Shown here: in pieces, positions 17,728 to 26,098 of the stretch | Numbering within the stretch: position 1 is the stretch's first letter | How the letters are laid out: each line of letters begins with the position of its first letter | NCBI RefSeq assembly: GCF_018309085.1 | Contig: NZ_CP070502.1 | Span: 3,033,001-3,097,000 of the forward strand | Length of the DNA: 64,000 bases | Direction of reading: 5' to 3' | Source: Sporosarcina sp. Marseille-Q4063 | Lineage (GTDB): Bacteria; Bacillota; Bacilli; Bacillales_A; Planococcaceae | Program-made: the position numbers and the translations under genes | Notes under the pieces: generated by a model | What the model was told of the DNA's origin: nothing | Databases searched by the model: none | The model's input: only the letters and a program-made list of their open reading frames with translations

Positions 17728-18699
17728 ATGCCTATCAAAATAATGCCTAGAAAAGAACCACCACTATTAAAAACACTCCCAAGATTAATCGCACGTCTAC
17801 CAAAAGATTCACCACATATTAAAAAACTCGAACAACGATTATACAGAGTTAGAGCAGGCTACTCTGGCGAACTCGAAATAGATCAATACATAGCTACACT
17901 TGAGGTCCCCACGTCAATGACGGTACTGACAGATATCCAACTTTCGCATTCCCCCGGTATGACATTCCAAATCGACACACTAATTTTGACCGAGAAATTC
18001 ATCTTAATTATCGACGTCAAAAATATAACTGACAAACTCCGTTTCAAAACAAATCCAAATCAGCTAGAGCAAGAAAGTAAAACAGGTGAAGTCAGACGAA
18101 TGGATTGCCCACTCGAGCAACTCCATACGCATATTCACAATCTACAAAATTGGCTTGCCAAAAGTAAATTTCAAGTTGACATCATCGGTCGAGTACTACT
18201 ATCAAATCCCAATGCCCATGTCATCGAAGCACCACCTAACGCACCGATCATCTATAAAAAAGGGCTGCCCGTCTTACTGCGCAATCAATCAAGAAAACCA
18301 ACAATTCACAACCCGAAACTAATTAAACGCATAGAAGAATTAATCCGTAAAAACCGAATCGATTACGATCCATTCCCGCTTTGCAACTACTTTTCAATTG
18401 ACTCAGATAGCCTAAAAAGGGGACAACTCTGCACGAAATGCGGTGAAACCATGCAATACGTAAATCATAAACAACGAAGATGCATCGAGTGCGGCATCAC
18501 AGCACCCAATAATTACCGCGAAACATTAATAGACTATTTCACGCTAATCAACAACTCCATTTCAAATCGGGAGTGCCGTGATTTTCTACAACTAAAAAAC
18601 AAAGACGCCGCCAATTACGCCATGAAATCACTTCCTTTGAATAAAACCGGAAATTCCGTAGCAACCAGATACGTGTGGCCAAAAAACTTCCTTTTGTAA
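17728..18699 (+). CDS. NERD-domain protein with zinc ribbon (gene 1)
   Basis: 323 residues. The N-terminal half is a NERD (nuclease-related) domain with the predicted active-site pattern: YSGE (Glu48), FQIDTL (Asp83) and IIDVKN (Asp96, Lys98). Then come a treble-clef/zinc-ribbon-like CxxC...CxxC (Cys235, 238, 252, 255) and a C-terminal helical segment with ISNRECRDFL. NERD proteins are predicted DNA/RNA-processing enzymes of the restriction-endonuclease-like fold; no activity can be inferred from sequence alone. The ATG at 17728 is only 3 bases after AGAGGT; an ATC at 17734 has better spacing and lies in a stretch conserved with gene 2. The gene has its own promoter and is flanked by repeat arrays. 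Confidence 0.85.
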   Translation: MPIKIMPRKEPPLLKTLPRLIARLPKDSPHIKKLEQRLYRVRAGYSGELEIDQYIATLEVPTSMTVLTDIQLSHSPGMTFQIDTLILTEKFILIIDVKNITDKLRFKTNPNQLEQESKTGEVRRMDCPLEQLHTHIHNLQNWLAKSKFQVDIIGRVLLSNPNAHVIEAPPNAPIIYKKGLPVLLRNQSRKPTIHNPKLIKRIEELIRKNRIDYDPFPLCNYFSIDSDSLKRGQLCTKCGETMQYVNHKQRRCIECGITAPNNYRETLIDYFTLINNSISNRECRDFLQLKNKDAANYAMKSLPLNKTGNSVATRYVWPKNFLL

Positions 18700-18773
18700 A
18701 ACCAATCAAAACCAAAAAGATAAATACAAGTAGAAAAGGGAAGCCGCTGGCCTCTCTTTTCAAGTGCCTTTAA

Positions 18774-18845
18774 AAGTCCGCCAAATCAACAAATTCCTCT
18801 ACCAGTCCAATTAATGTACTCTTCAGCTCTGTCGCCGCCCAATCC
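18774..18845 (+). repeat. Decayed repeat array downstream of NERD gene 1
   Basis: Degenerate copies of the array motif at 18774 (AAGTCCGCCAAAT), 18793, 18814 (ATGTACTCTTCAG) and about 18830 (TGTCGCCGCCCAAT), spaced 19, 21 and about 16. Individually weak, but phase and orientation agree with array A1. Confidence 0.45.
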
Positions 18846-18909
18846 ACAAAAAGCTACCACCCAAACACATTCCATGCGATAATCAAAAAAGAAAGAAAGG
18901 AGCCACACC

Positions 18910-19758
18910 ATGCCAACACTAATAAAATCCATAAAACAACAACAAGAATCCCTATCCGCCGCAGAAAAACAAATCGCTAAATACATCATCCAAAACCCAG
19001 ACCTAATCCCAAACATGACAACAAAAGAACTATCCACCAAAACCGGCGTATCAGAAGCAAGCATTGTCCGTTTCTGCAAATCCATCGGAATGGGCAGTTT
19101 CAAATCATTCAAACTCGCACTCGTCAGAGACCTAACAATCGCTGAAATGAATATCACGGATGTCACCAACTTACAAAAAAACGACTCACCCTACGATCTA
19201 TTCCAAAAAGTCATCCAAGTAAACAAATTCGCAATCGACTCTTGCACCGACTCTATGAACAAAAAAGAACTCGACGCAGCAGTCACAACCATCAAATCAG
19301 CAAAAAAAATCGTCTTCTTCGGCGTAGGAGGATCCTCCATCGCGGCGGTGGATGCGCATTATAAATTCACAAGACTTGGCTACCATTCCATCACAAGCCT
19401 AGACTTTCACCATTTACTAACCGTAATCCCATACCTAGAAAAAGGCGACGTCTTCATAGCCATCAGCACGTCAGGAATGACGAAAGATGTCATAGAGCTC
19501 GCGCAGTTCGCGCAAAAAACCGGCGCAACGGTAATCGCCATCACAAATCTCGACAAATCGACACTACACAAATTAGCAGACATCAATCTCTGCACGCCAA
19601 ACGTCGAACGTGATTTCAGAATCGGAAGTATCCCGTCACGCATGACGCAACTGACAATAATCGACACCCTATACATGAGCGTTTTCCACCAGATTGGAGA
19701 TAAAGTCATCAAGCATTACCACGATGCTAGAAACGAAATGGAAAAACTCCGACGTTAA
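18910..19758 (+). CDS. murR: MurR/RpiR-family transcriptional regulator
   Basis: 282 residues: an N-terminal RpiR-type HTH (TTKELSTKTGVSEASIVRFC) and a C-terminal SIS sugar-phosphate-binding domain (FFGVGGSSIAAVDAHYKF, AISTSGMTKDV). In B. subtilis and S. aureus relatives it controls MurNAc-6-phosphate catabolic genes, with MurNAc-6-P as the likely effector. It lies directly upstream of murQ-murP-mupG but is separated from them by a 121-bp gap with a promoter and palindromes, so it probably has its own transcript and represses the operon. Confidence 0.88.
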   Translation: MPTLIKSIKQQQESLSAAEKQIAKYIIQNPDLIPNMTTKELSTKTGVSEASIVRFCKSIGMGSFKSFKLALVRDLTIAEMNITDVTNLQKNDSPYDLFQKVIQVNKFAIDSCTDSMNKKELDAAVTTIKSAKKIVFFGVGGSSIAAVDAHYKFTRLGYHSITSLDFHHLLTVIPYLEKGDVFIAISTSGMTKDVIELAQFAQKTGATVIAITNLDKSTLHKLADINLCTPNVERDFRIGSIPSRMTQLTIIDTLYMSVFHQIGDKVIKHYHDARNEMEKLRR

Positions 19759-19782
19759 ACGTAAACTCTCTTTTCACTCAGA

Positions 19783-19797
19783 TGAAACTAAGTTTCA
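19783..19797. promoter_or_regulatory. Palindrome TGAAACTAAGTTTCA, candidate MurR operator
   Basis: Perfect 7-bp half-sites around a single A, 19 bp before the -35 of the murQ promoter. The element TAGTTTCA recurs at 19824-19831 inside the promoter. Assignment to MurR is inferred from position. Confidence 0.5.
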
Positions 19798-19815
19798 CGA
19801 ATAACTAAAAGACCA

Positions 19816-19852
19816 TTGACATATAGTTTCACAACGCTACAATAAAACTATA
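19816..19852 (+). promoter_or_regulatory. SigA promoter of murQPmupG with overlapping inverted repeat
   Basis: TTGACA (19816-19821), 16 bp, TACAAT (19838-19843). An inverted repeat TATAGTTT (19822-19829) / AAACTATA (19845-19852) brackets the -10, a good place for repressor binding. Confidence 0.7.
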
Positions 19853-19879
19853 AAAGAAGTTTACTAGAGAGGTGATCAA

Positions 19880-20767
19880 ATGCTCGAAAAGTTAGCAACC
19901 GAAACAAGAAACCCGAACACGATGCAATTAGATGAAATGTCGCCAAAAGAAATTCTGATCGCGATGAACCAAGAAGACAAAACAGTTCCACAAGCAGTCG
20001 AAAATGAAATCGACAGCATCGAAAAAGTAGTAAAAGCAGTCATTCACTCATTCAACAATAACGGACGTTTAATCTACGTAGGTGCCGGAACAAGCGGCAG
20101 ATTGGGAATCCTCGACGCAGTCGAATGCGTTCCGACTTTCGGAGTTTCACCAAACCAAGTCCAAGGTCTTATTGCGGGCGGTATGAAAGCGTTTACAATC
20201 GCGGTAGAAGGCGCCGAGGATAGCGTCGAACTAGGCGCGGAAGATTTAAAGGAAATCAACCTGACAGAAAACGACACCGTCATCGGAATCGCAGCAAGCG
20301 GCCGAACGCCATATGTAATCGGCGCACTAAATTACGCTAAAGAACTTAACGCAACAACAGCAGCCATCTCCTGCAATAAAAACGCAGAAATGAGCAAACA
20401 CGCTGACATAGCCATCGAAATCCAAACCGGCCCAGAAGTCTTAACAGGTTCCACAAGGCTCAAAGCAGGTACAGCGCAAAAACTAGTCCTGAACATGATT
20501 TCAACAGCATCCATGATCGGCATCGGAAAAGCGTATGAAAACCTGATGGTGGACGTTCAAGCCACCAACGAAAAATTAATAGAACGCTCCAAACGCATCA
20601 TCATGGAAGCGACCGGAGTCGACTACGAAACAGCTGCAAGCTATTACGAACAAGCCCAGCATCACGTGAAAACGGCCATTGTTATGATTCTACTAAAATG
20701 TTCATACAATGAAGCAGTAGAAAAACTAACAGAATCAAACGGCTTCGTCCGTCAGTCAATAAAATAA
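19880..20767 (+). CDS. murQ: N-acetylmuramic acid 6-phosphate etherase
   Basis: 295 residues, normal length for MurQ. It cleaves the lactyl ether of MurNAc-6-P, giving GlcNAc-6-P and D-lactate. The SIS-domain signature LIYVGAGTSGRLGILDAVEC and VEGAEDS, IGIAASGRTPYV and STRLKAGTAQKLVLNM are all typical. GAGAGGTG stands before the ATG. First gene of the MurNAc operon; the EIIBC gene follows after 21 bp. Confidence 0.96.
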   Translation: MLEKLATETRNPNTMQLDEMSPKEILIAMNQEDKTVPQAVENEIDSIEKVVKAVIHSFNNNGRLIYVGAGTSGRLGILDAVECVPTFGVSPNQVQGLIAGGMKAFTIAVEGAEDSVELGAEDLKEINLTENDTVIGIAASGRTPYVIGALNYAKELNATTAAISCNKNAEMSKHADIAIEIQTGPEVLTGSTRLKAGTAQKLVLNMISTASMIGIGKAYENLMVDVQATNEKLIERSKRIIMEATGVDYETAASYYEQAQHHVKTAIVMILLKCSYNEAVEKLTESNGFVRQSIK

Positions 20768-20788
20768 TTTAAAAAGTGGGGGATTAAA

Positions 20789-22168
20789 GTGAAAAAAGAG
20801 GAACGCATGGCCACCGATATATTCGAACATATCGGCGGCAAAGGAAACATCAGGCGACTATCGCATTGCATGACGCGTCTACGCTTACAACTAAAAGACG
20901 ACAGTAAAGCGGACATCGTCGCACTCAAAAAAGTCGAAGGCGTCATGGGCGTCATTGATGACGACACGCTCCAAATCGTCGTCGGCCCCGGAACGGTCAA
21001 TAGAGTCGCTGCAGAAATGAGCAAAGTAACAGGACTCGCGATTGGCGAAGATGCCAATCCAGACGATGACGAATTGACATTCAGCGAAAAAGCAGCACGC
21101 GACAACGAGAACCGTAAAAAGAAAAACCAAACACCGTTCAAAATGCTCTTACGCAGAATCGGTAACATCTTCATCCCTCTTATTCCGGGTCTAGTCGCAT
21201 CGGGATTACTAAACGGGGCGGCGAACTTCGCCAAAAACGCGGGCTACGACGCAACGACAACTTGGATGCAAATCCTGCTCGTCCTTGGTAGCGGCGTCTT
21301 CATGTACCTGGCCATTTTGGTCGGTTGGAACACAGCGAAAGAATTCGGGGGAACACCGGTTCTCGGCGCCATCGCAGGGGCGACATTATTCCACCCCGCG
21401 CTCCCGGACATCGTGATTTACGGCGAACCATTAGTCTCCGGTCGCGGCGGATTATTCGGCGTCATTTTTGCAGCATTCCTAATGACCGTTGTTGAAAAAC
21501 GAATTCGTAAAGTCATGCCAGCTGCAGTTGATATTATCTTTACACCATTACTTACGCTATTAATCGTCGGATTCTTTTCACTTTACGCAATCATGCCAGT
21601 CGCAGGCGTGCTGTCGGATGCCATCACATCAGGTATCAACTCGATCCTTGACGTGGGCGGAGTCGTCGCGGGCGCAATTCTCGCAGGATTCTTCTTGCCG
21701 CTCGTCATGGCAGGACTCCACCACGGACTAACGCCGATCCATTTGGAGTTAATCGAAACACTAAGCTACACAGCGCTATTACCAATACTCGCAATGGCAG
21801 GCGCAGGTCAAGTCGGCGCAGCAATCGCGATCTTCGTGAAAACGAAAAACAAACGCTTACGCAACATCATCAAAGGCGCACTTCCAGTCGGGTTCCTAGG
21901 AATCGGCGAGCCGCTACTTTACGGAGTCACGCTTCCACTAGGTCGCCCATTCATCACAGCTTGTATGGGCGGAGCAGTCGGTGGCGCATTCCAAGCAATG
22001 ATGAAAGTCGCAGCCTCAGGAATCGGCGTATCGGGTATTTCACTAATCCCGCTAATCGCAAACAACCAATACCTGTTCTACTTCATCGGCTTGGTCATCG
22101 CGTACGTATTCGGATTCATATTCACCTATACGTGGGGTTTCAAAGAAGAAATGTCAGAAGGTATCTAA
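20789..22168 (+). CDS. murP: PTS EIIBC transporter for N-acetylmuramic acid (MurP-type)
   Basis: 459 residues. The EIIB domain has its phosphorylated Cys in RLSHCMTRLRLQL (near residue 31), followed by a linker and a polytopic EIIC domain of the glucose/sucrose superfamily (HHGLTPIHLELIE, GIGEPLLYGVTLPLGRPF). There is no EIIA domain, as usual for MurP, so a shared EIIA-Glc would be needed. Start is GTG at 20789, placed 6-7 bases after a GGGGG site; an ATG at 20807 is an alternative. Substrate is assigned from the flanking murQ and mupG; MurNAc or MurNAc-GlcNAc is likely. Confidence 0.9.
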   Translation: MKKEERMATDIFEHIGGKGNIRRLSHCMTRLRLQLKDDSKADIVALKKVEGVMGVIDDDTLQIVVGPGTVNRVAAEMSKVTGLAIGEDANPDDDELTFSEKAARDNENRKKKNQTPFKMLLRRIGNIFIPLIPGLVASGLLNGAANFAKNAGYDATTTWMQILLVLGSGVFMYLAILVGWNTAKEFGGTPVLGAIAGATLFHPALPDIVIYGEPLVSGRGGLFGVIFAAFLMTVVEKRIRKVMPAAVDIIFTPLLTLLIVGFFSLYAIMPVAGVLSDAITSGINSILDVGGVVAGAILAGFFLPLVMAGLHHGLTPIHLELIETLSYTALLPILAMAGAGQVGAAIAIFVKTKNKRLRNIIKGALPVGFLGIGEPLLYGVTLPLGRPFITACMGGAVGGAFQAMMKVAASGIGVSGISLIPLIANNQYLFYFIGLVIAYVFGFIFTYTWGFKEEMSEGI

Positions 22169-22220
22169 AGAGGAGGGGGCAACCCCTTCTTTTTTAAATT
22201 AATAAAGGAGTGACATAGAC

Positions 22221-23291
22221 ATGCTAGGAATATCGGTATACCTAGGAAACGACATCATCAAAGACTTCGATACATATTTAAACAATATGCAAAAAGCAGG
22301 ATTCACATCCATCTTCACATCCCTGCACATCCCAGAAGACGACCCAACAAAATACACAGAACGACTACGCGCATTAGGAGCAGCCGCAAAACGGGGCAAC
22401 ATGGAACTCATGGCCGACATCTCACCAAAATCTCTCGGCCACCTCGGCTTCACCTGGGAAAACGCCGCAGGACTCCTCGAATGGGGCGTCACAGGACTAA
22501 GACTAGACTACGGCATTTCCGAAGAAACAATGATCAAACTATCCAAAAAAATGAAAATCGCCCTAAACGCAAGCACACTAACAAAAGAAATTCTAGAAAG
22601 ACTAAAAGCAAACGGACTCCAAACCGATTCCGTAGAAGCATGGCACAACTTCTACCCAAGACCAGAAACCGGACTCGACAAACAAGAATTCCAAAAAGTA
22701 AACAACTGGCTAAAACAAGAAGGACTAACCGTCATGGCCTTCATCCCAGGCGACGCCGACCGACGAGGACCGCTATTCGAAGGCTTGCCCACACTAGAAG
22801 ACCATCGACACAGCACACCATTCGAAGCCTATCTAGACCTAATCACAAACTGCGCAGTCGAAAAAATCCTAGTCGGAGACCTAAACTTAACCGAAAAAAC
22901 CCTATCACAATTCACAGCTTACCAAAAAGGAATCCTAAAACTACGAGCAAAACCATTCACCGCGAATAAAGAGCTGTGTGACATACTGTCAACCATACAA
23001 ACCAACCGCTGGGACGCAGCAAGAGATTGCATCAGATCAATTGAGTCAAGAGAGTACGGCCTAATAGGAACCCGACCAGTAACACCAAAAAACACAGTCG
23101 AAAGACCAATTGGATCGATAACAATCGACAACGAGAAATATGGGCGATACCAAGGTGAGATTCAAATCACAAAACGCGATCTAAAAGCAGATGAAAAAGT
23201 GAACGTCATCGGCCAAGTAATAACAGAAGACCAGCCACTACTACAATACATAAGCGGCGGCATGAAATTTCAGATTGAATTTGTTCAATAA
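22221..23291 (+). CDS. mupG: 6-phospho-N-acetylmuramidase (DUF871 family)
   Basis: 356 residues of the DUF871/MupG family: a TIM-barrel N-terminal part (GISVYLGND, LMADISPKSLGHLGF, GLRLDYGI, WHNFYPRPETGLD) and a small C-terminal beta domain. In S. aureus MupG splits MurNAc-6-P-GlcNAc after uptake by MurP, and MurQ then processes the MurNAc-6-P; the gene order here (murR, murQ, murP, mupG) supports the same pathway. AAAGGAG stands before the ATG. The coding strand is strikingly rich in A and C. Terminator follows. Confidence 0.93.
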   Translation: MLGISVYLGNDIIKDFDTYLNNMQKAGFTSIFTSLHIPEDDPTKYTERLRALGAAAKRGNMELMADISPKSLGHLGFTWENAAGLLEWGVTGLRLDYGISEETMIKLSKKMKIALNASTLTKEILERLKANGLQTDSVEAWHNFYPRPETGLDKQEFQKVNNWLKQEGLTVMAFIPGDADRRGPLFEGLPTLEDHRHSTPFEAYLDLITNCAVEKILVGDLNLTEKTLSQFTAYQKGILKLRAKPFTANKELCDILSTIQTNRWDAARDCIRSIESREYGLIGTRPVTPKNTVERPIGSITIDNEKYGRYQGEIQITKRDLKADEKVNVIGQVITEDQPLLQYISGGMKFQIEFVQ

Positions 23292-23294
23292 AAA

Positions 23295-23317
23295 GGGATG
23301 CCGCACCGCGGCATCCC
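23295..23317 (+). terminator. Terminator after mupG
   Basis: 10-bp perfect arms GGGATGCCGC / GCGGCATCCC, 3-nt loop, then TTTT. Near-identical stem core to the one after NERD gene 2. Confidence 0.9.
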
Positions 23318-23337
23318 TTTTCACTTTCAATATTACG

Positions 23338-23530
23338 ATGTCCGCGCAATCCTCAATAATCTCCGCTCAATCTATCAAAACCATCGATTACGTCCGCCCA
23401 ATCCAGAAAGATGTCCGCTCAATTTACTAAAATCTTATGATGTCCGCCGAATCCACCGTTTTCTCCTCCCAATCCATCAAATCAGTCGATTATGTTCGCT
23501 CAATCCAAGAAAATGTCCGCCCAATTCCAT
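23338..23530 (+). repeat. Direct-repeat array A2 (motif ATGTCCGCNCAAT)
   Basis: Eight motif copies at 23338, 23359, 23390, 23411, 23440, 23461, 23492 and 23513 (spacings 21, 31, 21, 29, 21, 31, 21). The four-element superunit of 102 bp has the same element order as array A1 5.9 kb upstream. It starts 21 bp after the mupG terminator and ends just before the 3' end of the convergent LysR gene. Confidence 0.9.
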
Positions 23531-23565
23531 AGGTACCGATCGCGGCAACACAATCTACACATACT

Positions 23566-24444
23566 TCAAAAATTCCCCTCAATATCCCCAATCAACTCAC
23601 GAATCGCAGCCGGAAAATACCGATTTTTCATATACGTCAAATACACCGTCCGCGTCAAATTAGGAGAATCTACTTCCTTAATGACAACCCGCGAATCACG
23701 AACGCCCCTTGAATAATTCTCCGGAATAAATGCAATCCCCAAATTTTCCTCAACAAGTTTCCACGCCGTTTCAATACGCTCGATTTCAAACATAATCGAC
23801 GGCTCAATGCCCTCAGCTTCAAACGCTTCTAATATATTAACCCTCGTTTGATAACCCTCTTTAGTGATAATCAAAGGCTCATCTTTCAAATCATCGAACG
23901 ACAAATCCCGCTTCGAAGAAAGCTCATGATCCTCATGCATGATCAACAAAAACTTCTCTGTATAAATGGGAATGAATGCGATATCTTCTTCTTCAACGAG
24001 TTGGTTCGTGATACTCAAGTGGGTCTCATAACTTCTAAGCGATTGGATGACATGCTTCTTATTCGTGATTTCTGTAAAACGAATTTTCATCGTCGGATAC
24101 GTCTGTTTAAAGTTTTTAATAACTTTAGGAATCCAATTTTGAGTGGACTCGATAATGCTTAAATGGACCTCGCCTTTACCCGTTGCATTTAATTCGACAA
24201 TTTCTGTTTCGATAATCGATAAATTCAAAAGTAACTTTTTTGCACGATCATATAGAAGTTGGCCGCCGTCGGTAATTTGCATCGCCCGTGTATTTCGCTC
24301 GAAAAGTTGCGTGTTCAACTGTTGTTCGAGTGCTTTTATGGACAGACTTAACGTCGGTTGCGAAATATGAAGAATTTTGGCGGCTTTTGTAAAACTGTTT
24401 TCCTCTACAACCGCCACGAAATATTTTAATTGCTTAAGATCCAT
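23566..24444 (-). CDS. LysR-family transcriptional regulator
   Basis: 292 residues from the ATG at 24444 (MDLKQLKYFVAVVEENSFTK), which has AGGTG upstream; a longer in-frame start at 24480 adds residues foreign to LysR proteins. The N-terminal winged HTH (KAAKILHISQPTLSLSIKAL) is followed by a periplasmic-binding-protein-like effector domain. It is divergent from gltS with 151 bp between, the classic LysR arrangement, so it probably controls gltS. The effector is not known; glutamate or a related metabolite is a guess from context. Confidence 0.88.
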   Translation of the reverse strand: MDLKQLKYFVAVVEENSFTKAAKILHISQPTLSLSIKALEQQLNTQLFERNTRAMQITDGGQLLYDRAKKLLLNLSIIETEIVELNATGKGEVHLSIIESTQNWIPKVIKNFKQTYPTMKIRFTEITNKKHVIQSLRSYETHLSITNQLVEEEDIAFIPIYTEKFLLIMHEDHELSSKRDLSFDDLKDEPLIITKEGYQTRVNILEAFEAEGIEPSIMFEIERIETAWKLVEENLGIAFIPENYSRGVRDSRVVIKEVDSPNLTRTVYLTYMKNRYFPAAIRELIGDIEGNF

Positions 24445-24494
24445 GCAAAGGCACCTACTTCCACTTATTAATAAAACCAATGAGTATATAGTTA

Positions 24495-24520
24495 TTCGAT
24501 ATTAGAAATTATAAATCGAA
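24495..24520. promoter_or_regulatory. Inverted repeat in the LysR-gltS divergent region
   Basis: TTCGAT (24495-24500) and ATCGAA (24515-24520) separated by 14 AT-rich bases, about 50 bp upstream of the LysR start and 75 bp before gltS. Candidate LysR binding site. Confidence 0.5.
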
Positions 24521-24553
24521 CTCTTTATAATGTAAACAATAAGAAACTTTAAC

Positions 24554-24567
24554 ATAAAGCGCTTTCA
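24554..24567 (-). promoter_or_regulatory. Candidate cre (CcpA) site upstream of gltS
   Basis: Read on the minus strand TGAAAGCGCTTTAT matches 12 of 14 positions of the cre consensus TGWAANCGNTNWCA. It lies about 30 bp before the gltS start codon, so binding would block transcription. Confidence 0.4.
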
Positions 24568-24595
24568 CAGCGTTGACATAAAAGGAGGAACAACC

Positions 24596-25789
24596 ATGAC
24601 AATCGAACTCAACCAAGTTACGACGATATTCTTATCCGTTGCACTTTTCGTCTTAGGGACATTACTCGTCAAAAGAGTAGGTATTTTACAGCGTTTTTGT
24701 ATCCCAGCTCCAGTAGTAGGGGGGCTATTATTCGCAATTGTTGCGGCAATCCTTAAACAACTGAATTGGGTTGAAGTTACGCTGGACACTTCTTTACAAG
24801 GTATGTTCATGCTCGCATTCTTCACCACAGTCGGAATCGGCGCCAGCTTCAAGTTAGTTAAACTCGGTGGTAAGTTATTAATCATCTACTGGCTAGCTTG
24901 CGGATTTTTAGCGTTAGCACAAAACGCGATCGCTATTTCACTCGCAAAAGTATTCGACCTTCATCCGTTGATCGGAGTGATGGCTGGTGCAATTTCTATG
25001 GAAGGCGGACACGGAGCAGCAACAGCATTCGGTCAAACGATTGAAGATCTAGGCGTAGCATCAGCTCTTCCAATCGGAATTGCGGCCGCTACATTTGGAC
25101 TAATTGCCGGTGGACTAATCGGTGGACCGATGGCAAAACATCTAATCTCGAAATACAACTTAAAGTCTTCAGAAGATGCAGCTGAACCTACCGAAATCGA
25201 GGAATTAACCAAAAACGAACCCATCAACTCAAATCGTTTTTTCACTCAACTTCTATTGATCACATTCTCAATGGCAGTAGGCTCGTACTTAGCGGAACTA
25301 TTCTCCACGTCAACTGGATTCGTTCTTCCTAGTTATGTCGGTGCAATGTTTGTCGCAGTAATCGTACGAAATGTTGTAGATAAGATTAATCCTGAAATAG
25401 TGGAAATGCGCAGTGTGGAATTAATCGGAGATGTTACATTGGGCGTATTCCTTTCAATGGCGCTAATGAGTATCAAACTCTGGGAACTTACAGGATTGGC
25501 GCTCCCAATCTTAGTCATCGTTTTCGTCCAAGCACTCTTCATCGTGTTATTCGGGATTTTCGTTCTCTTCCGTTTACTCGGAAAATCATTCGACGCGGCG
25601 GTTATGGTCGGAGGATTTGCCGGTCATGGACTAGGCGCAACACCAAACGCAATGGCGAATATGGCGGCCATTACAGGGAAATTTGGTCATTCTCGAAAAG
25701 CCTATTTAGTCGTACCGATCGTAGGGGCTTTCTTAGTAGATGTCTTTGCGATGCCGATTATTATTACGACGATTAATATATTTTCATAA
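24596..25789 (+). CDS. gltS: Sodium/glutamate symporter
   Basis: 397 residues with about ten to twelve hydrophobic segments in two related halves. Features of the GltS/ESS family are the conserved stretches PAPVVGGLLFA and AISMEGGHGAATAFGQT in the first half and VGGFAGHGLGATPNAMAN in the second (the two re-entrant loops). It imports glutamate with sodium at the cytoplasmic membrane. AAAGGAGG stands 7 bases before the ATG. It is divergent from a LysR gene and followed by a strong stem-loop. Confidence 0.93.
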   Translation: MTIELNQVTTIFLSVALFVLGTLLVKRVGILQRFCIPAPVVGGLLFAIVAAILKQLNWVEVTLDTSLQGMFMLAFFTTVGIGASFKLVKLGGKLLIIYWLACGFLALAQNAIAISLAKVFDLHPLIGVMAGAISMEGGHGAATAFGQTIEDLGVASALPIGIAAATFGLIAGGLIGGPMAKHLISKYNLKSSEDAAEPTEIEELTKNEPINSNRFFTQLLLITFSMAVGSYLAELFSTSTGFVLPSYVGAMFVAVIVRNVVDKINPEIVEMRSVELIGDVTLGVFLSMALMSIKLWELTGLALPILVIVFVQALFIVLFGIFVLFRLLGKSFDAAVMVGGFAGHGLGATPNAMANMAAITGKFGHSRKAYLVVPIVGAFLVDVFAMPIIITTINIFS

Positions 25790-25790
25790 G

Positions 25791-25829
25791 AAAATCTCCT
25801 ATTCCCTCAAGTGGGGAGTAGGAGATTTC
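25791..25829 (+). terminator. Terminator after gltS
   Basis: AAATCTCCTA / TAGGAGATTT stem with an inner CCC/GGG extension, followed by CTTTATT. Confidence 0.8.
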
Positions 25830-25854
25830 TTTATTGTTGGCTCTTTTTCAATTA

Positions 25855-25972
25855 ATGTCATCTCTATCAGTCGCATTATCGTAGCAATCACTCGCAATGT
25901 TGTCTCAATACCAGAATGTCATCGCAATCCCCAATAATGTCGTCCCATTCAATAAAATCCTCGTCTCCAAGC
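25855..25972 (+). repeat. Direct-repeat array B1 (motif ATGTCGTCCCAAT), upstream of NERD gene 2
   Basis: Copies at 25855, 25876, 25897, 25916 and 25937 with a possible decayed one near 25957; spacings 21, 21, 19, 21. The motif differs from array A mainly in TCGTC/TTGTC instead of TCCGC. The gap 25790-26098 holds the gltS terminator, this array and the NERD gene 2 promoter. Confidence 0.75.
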
Positions 25973-26010
25973 CTCATATTCTCATCCCAATTCTCCCACT
26001 CGATCCACCT

Positions 26011-26067
26011 CCAAAATTCAATCTTCCCATTACCTATTGTCGTCCTCCTACCATTCTGATACTTTTA
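26011..26067 (+). promoter_or_regulatory. Promoter and conserved upstream block of NERD gene 2
   Basis: CTCCAAAATTCAATCTTCCC at 26011 matches the block at 17644 with one change. TTGTCG (26039-26044), 17 bp, then extended -10 TGA-TACTTT (26062-26067). Confidence 0.6.
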
Positions 26068-26098
26068 AGTAGAATACATATAGAAGGGGAGAAGGCCT

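Noticed and set aside
23338-23530. Repeat array as coding sequence (an open + strand frame 23298-23663 runs through it)
   Set aside because: The frame arises from the stop-poor repeat itself, has no ribosome site, begins inside the mupG terminator and runs into the LysR gene on the other strand.
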